Assembly: GCA_017628675.1 (NCBI GenBank)
Contig: JAGBYS010000295.1
Coordinates: 1-10,094 of the forward strand
Length of the DNA: 10,094 nucleotides
DNA from: Tidjanibacter sp.
GTDB taxonomy: Bacteria > Bacteroidota > Bacteroidia > Bacteroidales > Rikenellaceae
Reading direction: 5' to 3'
The notes beneath the pieces were generated by a model. It had not been told where the DNA came from, did no database searches, and saw only the letters and a program-made list of their open reading frames with translations. Position numbers and translations under genes: made by a program. Position 1 is the first letter of the stretch; each line of letters begins with the position of its first letter. Shown here piece by piece: positions 1 through 4,794 of this stretch.

Positions 1-390
1 GGTGTCTACCTGAGCCATTTCTGCTCTTGCCTCCATCTCCATCTGGAGGCCCACCATTGTGACTGCCGCACGAGCCAGCGACACACCGTCGGGATAGGAG
101 GTAGTGGTCACGATGGGCATATTCCACTCCAGGACCACATCCGTCAGGCCATTTAGCGCCGCCGACAGAACTATCTGATTCTCATTGGGTGGCAAGAAGA
201 CAAGCACCGCATCGACACTCGTCAGCTCGGCGAAACATTTAGCCGCAAGAGGGGTCTCGCCCGTACCTGGCACAAGGCGGTATTCCACCTCGCCCTCGAC
301 CTCCACCATCTGATGCAGGGCGTGCTCGGCAATCATCGTCTGTTCGCCACAGCCCTCCACAATCACAAATCCGAATTTCAGTGTGCTCAT
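1..390 (-). CDS. ribH: RibH-family (lumazine synthase-like) protein with degenerate active site, partial (C-terminus outside window)
   Basis: The frame is open from ATG at 390 to the window edge, giving 130 residues of a family that is usually about 150-160. It resembles 6,7-dimethyl-8-ribityllumazine synthase, the penultimate step of riboflavin synthesis: a KFGFVIVEG first strand, then VPGTGETPLAAK (residues 41-52), DAVLVF (60-65), LEWNMPIVTTT (88-98), and a final helix rich in Met/Glu. The Glu of the PG-x-x-E motif is kept, but the Phe before it is Gly. The RGxTxH loop with the catalytic His is absent: PPNENQ (67-72) stands there and the segment is shortened. Bacteroidales commonly carry ribH next to this TPR gene, which supports orthology. 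The start is backed by a Shine-Dalgarno-like GGAG 7 nt upstream and its own promoter. Fold membership is fairly secure; lumazine synthase activity is doubtful. The symbol is given by homology and synteny only. Confidence 0.55.
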   Translation of the reverse strand, partial: MSTLKFGFVIVEGCGEQTMIAEHALHQMVEVEGEVEYRLVPGTGETPLAAKCFAELTSVDAVLVFLPPNENQIVLSAALNGLTDVVLEWNMPIVTTTSYPDGVSLARAAVTMVGLQMEMEARAEMAQVDT

Positions 391-393
391 AAT

Positions 394-416
394 CTCTCTC
401 CTTTTATGCAAAAGTA
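394..416 (-). promoter_or_regulatory. Promoter and ribosome binding site of the RibH-like gene
   Basis: On the minus strand, TACTTTTG (409-416) is an exact match to the Bacteroidota -7 box TAnnTTTG, with GTTG (437-440) about 20 bp upstream as a -33 element. Transcription would start near 405, leaving a leader of about 14 nt. That leader contains AAAGGAGAGAG (394-404), with GGAG 7 nt before the ATG. A strong Shine-Dalgarno sequence is uncommon in this phylum. With the terminator at 452-492, it indicates the gene is transcribed separately from the TPR gene. Confidence 0.65.
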
Positions 417-451
417 GAAAAACGGTCAGAAATTTGCAACTACCACCGAGC

Positions 452-492
452 AAAAAAAGAGTGGCAACCTCCACCAAAGGGAAGGTTGCCAC
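452..492 (-). terminator. Rho-independent terminator of the TPR gene
   Basis: A perfect 10-bp stem, GTGGCAACCT (461-470) with AGGTTGCCAC (483-492), encloses a 12-nt loop. On the minus strand it is followed one base pair later by a run of seven T (452-458). It lies 31 bp past the TPR stop codon and before the RibH-like promoter, so it should separate the two transcripts. Confidence 0.8.
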
Positions 493-523
493 CCAGAATG
501 AAAGATCCTACTCTCGGGAGGGA

Positions 524-1201
524 TTATTTGCGAAGGCGAGCAATCTGTGCCTCTACATCGCTGGCACCGAACTCGTCTTTGGCACGCTGAAGAGCCTCGA
601 TGGCTGCCTCGTTGTTGCCAAGAGCCTCCTCTACAAGGGCGAGCTTCTTGAGCAGATAGGGGGTAACACCTGCAGCCGAGCACTCAGCAATAGCTTTGCG
701 ATAGAGGCTTGCAGCCTTCTTGTAGTTGCCACCGTCTACATAGAGGTCGGCCTGAAGACCCAGATTCTGTGCATTGACGATCTCTGCGGGAGCACCGCTT
801 GCAGCGTCATACTTTGCAAGGTAGGCCAGAGCGTTCTCCTTGTCGCCGAGCTTCAGGTAGCAGATACCTGCATAGTGAGCTGCGAGCGAACCCTGAGGGG
901 TCGAGCCGTAGTTGTCAACAACCTCCAGGAAGCCGGGATAGTTGTCGTCGCCCTCGAGTGCGAGCTGCCACTCGTCGAGGTTGAAGTTCTGGATTGCTGC
1001 GAACATCTCTGCCGAAGCCTTCTCTGCGCGAGGCTGAGCGATGAGATATTTGTTTGCGAAGTAGCCACCGATGATTACGATGATGGCGACGAGGCCCCAG
1101 GTGATGAGCTTCTGGTTTTTCTCGAAGAATTTCTCGGTTTTACCAACGGTCTCGGTTACAACCTCCTCGTAGGTAGTCTCTTGATTTTTGTTGTTTGCCA
1201 T
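524..1201 (-). CDS. Membrane-anchored tetratricopeptide repeat protein (YfgM/AncA-like)
   Basis: This 225-residue protein has a polar 31-residue N-terminus, one hydrophobic segment at about residues 32-49 (LITWGLVAIIVIIGGYF), and a long soluble C-terminal part. That part contains helical TPR-like repeats at roughly 105-138 (AAHYAGICYLKLGDKENALAYL), 145-178 and 183-216. The layout of a short tail, one transmembrane anchor and TPR-type helices on the far side matches YfgM-like proteins, which in Proteobacteria associate with the SecYEG translocon and periplasmic chaperones. A similar role here is inference. The start has a promoter upstream and no better alternative ATG. The gene is divergent from recF and is followed by its own terminator and a RibH-like gene, a common Bacteroidales neighbourhood. 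Confidence 0.85.
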   Translation of the reverse strand: MANNKNQETTYEEVVTETVGKTEKFFEKNQKLITWGLVAIIVIIGGYFANKYLIAQPRAEKASAEMFAAIQNFNLDEWQLALEGDDNYPGFLEVVDNYGSTPQGSLAAHYAGICYLKLGDKENALAYLAKYDAASGAPAEIVNAQNLGLQADLYVDGGNYKKAASLYRKAIAECSAAGVTPYLLKKLALVEEALGNNEAAIEALQRAKDEFGASDVEAQIARLRK

Positions 1202-1248
1202 AGTTCTTATTGTATTTTATAATTTTTTTACTCTGCGAGTTCAAACTA

Positions 1249-1278
1249 CAAAAGTATATCTTTTTGTGGAAAAACAAC
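1249..1278 (-). promoter_or_regulatory. Promoter of the TPR gene
   Basis: On the minus strand, TACTTTTG (1249-1256) matches the Bacteroidota -7 consensus exactly. GTTG (1275-1278), 18 bp upstream, can serve as the -33 element. The start site would fall near 1245, giving a leader of about 43 nt that is very AT-rich, as is usual for translation initiation in this phylum. Confidence 0.65.
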
Positions 1279-1328
1279 TCTCTCGGGCAGTTTTTTTCTT
1301 CCGAAGGGGTAATTATCGGTCGTTTGGG

Positions 1329-1400
1329 GATAATTTTCTGCCCACGCAAGCCCACTGCGTGGCCGCCGAGCGGAGCAAAAAAAGGGGTGATAATTTTCTG
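1329..1400. repeat. Small repeat unit: 12-bp direct repeats bracketing two hairpins
   Basis: GATAATTTTCTG is repeated exactly at 1329-1340 and 1389-1400. The 48 bp between the copies hold a 7-bp stem with a 7-nt loop (1342-1362), a 4-bp stem with a 3-nt loop (1363-1373), and A7 (1377-1383). A third, degenerate copy of the core lies at 1306-1317 (GGGGTAATTATC, also GGGG-flanked). The complement of 1352-1363 is GCCACGCAGTGG, which recurs exactly at 3207-3218. Confidence 0.5.
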
Positions 1401-1425
1401 GTGTGAGCGAAAATTACTACCTTTG
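1395..1425 (+). promoter_or_regulatory. Promoter of recF
   Basis: TACCTTTG (1418-1425) is an exact TAnnTTTG -7 box. The -33 element is weaker: TTTC at 1395-1398 (19-bp spacer) or TCTG at 1397-1400 (17-bp spacer). Transcription would begin near 1429, leaving a leader of about 24 nt before the recF ATG. Confidence 0.6.
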
Positions 1426-1452
1426 GACTCTCGCAAATAATCTTCAGGAAGA

Positions 1453-2556
1453 ATGAGGCTCGAAAAACTGTCACTACTTAACTTCAAGAATATCACCGAG
1501 TGTGAACTCCTGCCCTCGGCCGGAATCAACTGCATCGTGGGCGCCAACGGTGCGGGCAAGACCAATGTGGTCGACGCCATCCACTACCTGTCGATGAGCA
1601 AAAGTTCGCTGCCGATGACCGACGGTCAGAGCGTCAGCCACGGCGAGCAGTTCTTTATGCTCTCGGGCGACTACACCACCGACGGCGATATGGGCCTCAC
1701 GGTGACCTGCGGCTTCAAACGAGGTGCGGGCAAGTCGCTGAAGTTCTGTGGCAAGGAGTATGAGCGTCTGGCCGACCACATAGGTGTCATCCCTGTGGTT
1801 ATGGTGTCGCCTGCGGATGGTGCGCTGGTGGTGGAGGCCGCCGAGGAGCGCCGCCGTTGGCTCAACGCCTTCATCTCGCAGCTCGACCACTCCTACCTCG
1901 ACGCCACAATGCGCTACAACCGTGTGCTGGCCGAGAGGAACACCCTGCTCAAGCAGGGCGAGGCTATTATGCCCGAGCTGCTCGACATCCTCGATGAGCG
2001 CCTGGCAGAGCTGGGCGAGAAGGTCGCAGCCACCCGCCGTGAGGTGCTCGAGAAGCTGGCCCCCATCACCGAACGCCTCTACTCGACAATCTCGGGCGAG
2101 AGGGAGTGGGTACAGCTCGGCTACCGTTCGGAGCTGAACGAGAGCCCGATGCTGGATTTGCTCAGGGCCACTCGCCACAAGGATCTGGTTATGGGATTCA
2201 CCACCTCGGGTGTCCATCGCGACGATGTGGTTATGAAGATTGGCGACCACCCCCTGCGTAAGTTCGGCTCACAGGGTCAGCAGAAGAGCTTCCTTCTGGC
2301 CCTCAAGCTCGCACAATATTCCATCCTTCGTGAGCGCCTGGGCGAAAAGCCCATACTGCTGCTCGACGACCTCTTCGACAAGCTCGATGAGGAGCGCCTC
2401 TCGCGCCTTGTGACTCTCACCTCGAGCGACGACTTCGGGCAGGTATTCATTACAGATTGCAACCGTGAGCGCATAATCTCCGTGTTGCGCCATAGTGGCC
2501 TCAGCTTCAGCCTCTTTGGGGTGGAAGGCGGTGTGGTCGGAAAGGAGGAGGTGTAG
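1453..2556 (+). CDS. recF: DNA replication and repair protein RecF
   Basis: This 367-residue SMC-like ABC ATPase has the usual RecF length. It binds ssDNA-dsDNA junctions and, with RecO and RecR, loads RecA at gaps and stalled forks. Visible motifs: LxxLxLxNFKN at the N-terminus (5-13), Walker A GANGAGKTN (30-38), a GVIPVVMVSPAD stretch (111-122), an ERRRW stretch (132-136), a GVHRDD motif (253-258), the ABC signature FGSQGQQKS (271-279), and Walker B ILLLDDLFDKLD (301-312) with the D-loop following. The ATG is the first in frame after a Bacteroidota promoter; AGGAAGA abuts it too closely to act as a normal Shine-Dalgarno site. A DUF721 gene follows 4 bp after the stop. No key residue is missing. 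Confidence 0.97.
   Translation: MRLEKLSLLNFKNITECELLPSAGINCIVGANGAGKTNVVDAIHYLSMSKSSLPMTDGQSVSHGEQFFMLSGDYTTDGDMGLTVTCGFKRGAGKSLKFCGKEYERLADHIGVIPVVMVSPADGALVVEAAEERRRWLNAFISQLDHSYLDATMRYNRVLAERNTLLKQGEAIMPELLDILDERLAELGEKVAATRREVLEKLAPITERLYSTISGEREWVQLGYRSELNESPMLDLLRATRHKDLVMGFTTSGVHRDDVVMKIGDHPLRKFGSQGQQKSFLLALKLAQYSILRERLGEKPILLLDDLFDKLDEERLSRLVTLTSSDDFGQVFITDCNRERIISVLRHSGLSFSLFGVEGGVVGKEEV
2543..2551 (+). promoter_or_regulatory. Shine-Dalgarno site that fixes the start of the DUF721 gene
   Basis: AGGAGGAGG inside the last codons of recF lies 9 nt before the ATG at 2561. It argues against the longer in-frame start at 2495, whose extra 22 residues would overlap recF and do not resemble the family. 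It also suggests translation coupled to recF. Confidence 0.65.
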
Positions 2557-2560
2557 CCCT

Positions 2561-2851
2561 ATGCGCCGCTGCTTCCCCACACGCATTGGTGACCTCTGGA
2601 GCGGTTTCAAGGAGGAGCACCCCTTCATCAGCCGTCTTATAGCCGAGGGCTCTGTGCCCGATGCGTGGCGCAAGGTGGCGGGCGACCAGATAGCCGACGC
2701 CTCCGAGGTAACCTTCTCGAAGGGCACGATGTATGTGAAGGTGGGTCCTTCGGTGCTGCGCCACGAGATTTTTATGAATAGGGAGAATTTCCGCTACGAG
2801 ATAAATGCCCATCTGGGCCAGGAGATAGTCCGCACAATTATCGTCAAGTAG
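2561..2851 (+). CDS. DUF721 / DciA-like protein
   Basis: This 96-residue small basic protein belongs to the DUF721 family, of which DciA (loader/partner of the replicative helicase DnaB in bacteria lacking DnaC or DnaI) is the characterised member. Family features seen: an N-terminal helix (RIGDLWSGFKEEH, 8-20), the W-x-x-V-A-G motif (WRKVAG, 36-41), a beta-hairpin GTMYVKVGPSVLRHEI (55-70), and a terminal INAHLGQEIVRTIIV segment (81-95). The length is typical of Bacteroidota members. It sits 4 bp after recF, an arrangement also known for DciA in actinobacteria (dnaN-recF-dciA), so a replication role is likely but unproven here. The start was chosen by the AGGAGG site and by the fit to family length. 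Confidence 0.88.
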   Translation: MRRCFPTRIGDLWSGFKEEHPFISRLIAEGSVPDAWRKVAGDQIADASEVTFSKGTMYVKVGPSVLRHEIFMNRENFRYEINAHLGQEIVRTIIVK

Positions 2852-3009
2852 GCCGATGGGCACATTGCGCCTTGTGAGGAGAATGGCAAAAAATTGCCAC
2901 TTGGAGGGGGTTGTGAAAATAAAAACCTGCTCGGGGTGGCAGAAAACCAAAAATTATTCTTATCTTGCGCCGCATTTCGCCGCTTAAGCGATGTGCAGAC
3001 AGATAAAAA
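2852..3009. other. Spacer between the DUF721 gene and tRNA-Ser
   Basis: There is no gene here. It contains a short palindromic hairpin TGGCAA-AAAA-TTGCCA (2884-2899), the 10-bp palindrome CGCTTAAGCG (2981-2990), and an AT-rich stretch ending in TATCTTGC (2961-2968), a degenerate -7 box about 42 nt before the tRNA that may be its promoter. No convincing terminator for recF-DUF721 is seen, because neither palindrome is followed by a T run on the plus strand. Confidence 0.4.
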
Positions 3010-3097
3010 GGAGAGGTGACCGAGTGGTTTAAGGAGCGCGCCTGGAAAGTGCGTACACCTCAAAAGGGTGTCGAGGGTTCGAATCCCTCTCTCTCCG
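3010..3097 (+). tRNA. tRNA-Ser (anticodon GGA)
   Basis: This 88-nt gene folds as a class II tRNA. The acceptor stem is GGAGAGG (3010-3016) with TCTCTCC (3090-3096) and discriminator G (3097). The D-arm contains GACCGAGTGG. The anticodon stem CGCGC/GTGCG holds loop CTGGAAA with anticodon GGA, reading UCC and UCU. A long variable arm is built on ACACC/GGGTGT, and the T-arm is GAGGG-TTCGAAT-CCCTC. The long variable arm and discriminator G fit serine. The 3' CCA is not encoded (CCC follows the discriminator), so it must be added enzymatically. Confidence 0.96.
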
Positions 3098-3119
3098 CCC
3101 CGAAGAAAAATTTTCGACA

Positions 3120-3149
3120 GACAACTGCCTATGGCAGTTGTCTTTTTTT
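3120..3149 (+). terminator. Rho-independent terminator of tRNA-Ser
   Basis: A perfect 10-bp stem, GACAACTGCC (3120-3129) with GGCAGTTGTC (3133-3142), has a 3-nt loop and is followed directly by seven T (3143-3149). It begins 22 nt past the tRNA 3' end. This is the strongest intrinsic terminator in the window. Confidence 0.9.
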
Positions 3150-3194
3150 GTGCGGTAACCGCTGGGGAGCTTGCTCACTAAGCGGTTGCTGTGC

Positions 3195-3218
3195 AAAAAA
3201 AAGGCAGCCACGCAGTGG
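3195..3218 (-). terminator. Possible weak minus-strand terminator of the efflux operon
   Basis: Read on the minus strand, the small hairpin CCAC-TGC-GTGG (3218-3208) is followed after 5 nt by eight T (3202-3195). The stem is only 4 bp, so alone it is weak, but together with the larger hairpin at 3246-3299 upstream it could end the efflux mRNA. The mirror arrangement with the plus-strand terminator fits a convergent gene pair. Confidence 0.35.
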
Positions 3219-3245
3219 TGTCGAAAATTTTTCTTTGAGCATTAA

Positions 3246-3299
3246 GGAGAGCAAGGGATCACAAACCGCCGTAGGCGGTGCAGTAATCCCCTGCTCTCC
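3246..3299. repeat. Three-tier intergenic hairpin
   Basis: Three stacked stems lie on one axis: GGAGAGCA/TGCTCTCC (3246-3253/3292-3299, 8 bp), GGGAT/ATCCC (3255-3259/3286-3290) and ACCGCC-GTA-GGCGGT (3265-3279). Internal loops separate them. It lies 49 bp beyond the stop of the minus-strand outer-membrane factor gene. No T run follows immediately on either strand, so it is not a textbook terminator; it may stabilise an mRNA 3' end or be an extragenic repeat. Confidence 0.55.
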
Positions 3300-3348
3300 A
3301 ATGCTCTCGGGGCGAAGAGAGAGGGATAAATCCCAAGCCTTTACAATC

Positions 3349-4794
3349 CTACCACCCTCCGCCGAGGGCTTTGTAGAGGTCCACATAGGCGCAGAGTTGC
3401 TCGTAGAGCAGGGAGATGTAGCCCAGCTGTGTGGAGTAGAGGTTGCGCTCGGCGTCGATGTAGTTGAGCGACGAGGCGAGGCCGTCGGCATAGAGTGCAG
3501 CGGTCATCTGTTGGAGCCTGCTATTGGCCGTGAGCAGGGCGAGATTTTCGGCCGCCTGGGCATTGTAGGTCTCGATGGCCACCAGTGCGCTCTCCACATC
3601 CGAGAGGGCTGTCAAGACGGTCTGCTGATAGTTCAGTTGGGCCTGGCGCCACAGCTCCACAGCCTGACGCTCCTCGGCTCGCAGCTCACCGAAGTGGATG
3701 AGCGGCTGAGTAATCGAGAAGGCGGCGGTCCAATAGGCCGGATTCTTGGATGTGAGCCCCTTGAGGGTGGCCGAGAGGAGCCCTCCCTCGCCCGTGAGCG
3801 CTATGGAGGGGAAGCGTGCAGCCCTTGCCACACGAGCCTTTGCTGCGGCAGCCTCCACCTTATGATAGGCCTCCATAACATCGGGTCGGCGCTCCAGCAG
3901 CAGCGAGGGCAGACCACTGGGCACATAGGCGGGCAGAGGCGAGGCGGTAAGGTGGCCACAGTAGAGCCCGTCGAGTTGTGCCGAAAGGGAGTGGGTGCAC
4001 TCCCTCGAGTGGGAGGGCATAGGCAGGAGCTCGGGCTCACCGCCCAAGAGGGTGTTGAGTATGAGATTGGTCTGCACCATAGCCCTGCGATAGGAGGGTA
4101 TGTCGGCGGCGGCCGTGGCGGTCAGCGAGCGTGCCTGCTGAAGGTCCACACCCGAGGCGAAGCCGTAGTAGTAGAGCGAGTCGGTCATCCGCTGCGCCTC
4201 CACCCTGAGGGCGTAACTGCGCTCGGTAATCTCCAGCGAGCGGGCATACTGCAGCCATTGGAAATAGGTGGTTGCCACCTGTGCCTCGAGCGCCAGGCGA
4301 GCCGCACGATAGCCCCATTGGGTGGCCGTCAACGCCTCTCGGGCCGCATCGCTCGCACCCTTCATACCCCCAAAGATGGAGGCCTCCCAACTAACCTTGG
4401 GCAAGAGCGAGTAGCTCTGCTCAATTCGCTTTTTGCCATCCGGCGAGGGGGTGTAGGTGGCCTCGGCTGCCACCCCAAGGTCGAGCCCCGGGGCGAGCGA
4501 GGCCCTCACGGAGGCGAGCTGCTCACGCGCAATAATCACATTTGTGGCGGCCACGGCCAGGTCTTTGTTGTTATCGATGGCCTCGACCATCAGCCTATTG
4601 AGGGTGGTGTCGCCGAAGATCTCCCACCACTCCACCCCAACAATCACCACACCCTCGCCACTCTGGGCAAAGATATACTCGTCGGGCGTCACCACGGGAA
4701 TGACCTCGGGTGGTGTGACACTACACCCCACCGACCCTACCACCGTGCAGACCGATAATGCCGCCCAAAGTCTATAGTGTGCTCTCTTTTTCAT
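3349..4794 (-). CDS. RND efflux outer-membrane lipoprotein, NodT/TolC family
   Basis: This 481-residue protein forms the outer-membrane channel of the tripartite pump encoded just upstream. The N-terminus MKKRAHYRLW plus a hydrophobic run ends in a lipobox-like SVGC (Cys24), suggesting a lipid-anchored exported protein. Two OEP repeats are visible: WWEIFGDTTLNRL (56-68) opens the first, and GLPSLLLERRPDVMEAY (294-310), the hallmark linker of the NodT group, opens the second. YYYGFASGVDLQQARS (208-223) and LYADGLASSLNYIDAERNLY (434-453) are the paired helix-turn motifs of this fold. The start at 4794 was chosen over a longer in-frame start at 4992 because it begins a signal peptide. It overlaps the pump gene by 23 bp, implying translational coupling. 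Two cysteines (266, 279) in the inter-repeat segment could form a disulfide. Substrate unknown. Confidence 0.92.
   Translation of the reverse strand: MKKRAHYRLWAALSVCTVVGSVGCSVTPPEVIPVVTPDEYIFAQSGEGVVIVGVEWWEIFGDTTLNRLMVEAIDNNKDLAVAATNVIIAREQLASVRASLAPGLDLGVAAEATYTPSPDGKKRIEQSYSLLPKVSWEASIFGGMKGASDAAREALTATQWGYRAARLALEAQVATTYFQWLQYARSLEITERSYALRVEAQRMTDSLYYYGFASGVDLQQARSLTATAAADIPSYRRAMVQTNLILNTLLGGEPELLPMPSHSRECTHSLSAQLDGLYCGHLTASPLPAYVPSGLPSLLLERRPDVMEAYHKVEAAAAKARVARAARFPSIALTGEGGLLSATLKGLTSKNPAYWTAAFSITQPLIHFGELRAEERQAVELWRQAQLNYQQTVLTALSDVESALVAIETYNAQAAENLALLTANSRLQQMTAALYADGLASSLNYIDAERNLYSTQLGYISLLYEQLCAYVDLYKALGGGW

Larger units (their letters stand above)
1202..1452. other. Divergent intergenic region between the TPR gene and recF
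   Basis: This 251-bp AT-rich spacer holds back-to-back promoters at its two ends and, in between, a small cluster of repeats. The word GATAATTTTCTG occurs twice (1329-1340 and 1389-1400). The segment between the copies contains two adjacent hairpins, CCACGCA/TGCGTGG (1342-1348/1356-1362) and CCGC/GCGG (1363-1366/1370-1373), then an A7 tract. I see no credible coding sequence in it. Confidence 0.7.
3103..3235. repeat. Nested inverted-repeat (cloverleaf-like) element
   Basis: The outer arms 3103-3119 and 3219-3235 are a perfect 17-bp inverted repeat. Three hairpins lie inside. Hairpin A is 3120-3142: 10 bp, loop TAT, starting on the base after the left arm. Hairpin B is 3142-3203: a stem of AACCGCT/AGCGGTT extended outward by seven pairs including four G-T, then T7 opposite A8, capped by GAGC-TT-GCTC. 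Hairpin C is CCAC-GCA-GTGG (3208-3218), ending on the base before the right arm. Nearly every base can pair. Pairings were found by eye. Confidence 0.6.
3098..3348. other. Highly structured intergenic region between tRNA-Ser and the efflux operon
   Basis: These 251 bp lie between convergent transcription units and carry no gene. They consist almost wholly of inverted repeats: a nested element at 3103-3235, a three-tier hairpin at 3246-3299, CTCTC/GAGAG (3304-3308/3316-3320) and GGGA-TAAA-TCCC (3322-3333) just past the stop of the outer-membrane factor gene. Confidence 0.75.

Noticed and set aside
383..1222. 279-residue plus-strand open frame opposite the TPR gene
   Set aside because: It is antisense to a well-supported gene with its own promoter and terminator, and no family motif is recognisable.
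1474..2250. 258-residue minus-strand open frame opposite recF
   Set aside because: It is a shadow of RecF; the plus-strand frame carries all Walker and signature motifs.
2495..2560. Extended N-terminus of the DUF721 protein
   Set aside because: It would overlap recF by 62 bp, does not look like the family, and the AGGAGGAGG site supports the start at 2561.
3010..3340. tRNA-Ser as an integrated-element attachment site
   Set aside because: No repeat of the tRNA 3' end, integrase or foreign genes appear in the window; housekeeping-type genes continue on both sides.
3016..4758. 580-residue plus-strand open frame from within tRNA-Ser across the outer-membrane factor gene
   Set aside because: It begins inside the tRNA, crosses a strong terminator, lies antisense to a clear NodT-family gene, and shows no recognisable domain; long antisense frames are common in GC-rich genes with this codon use.
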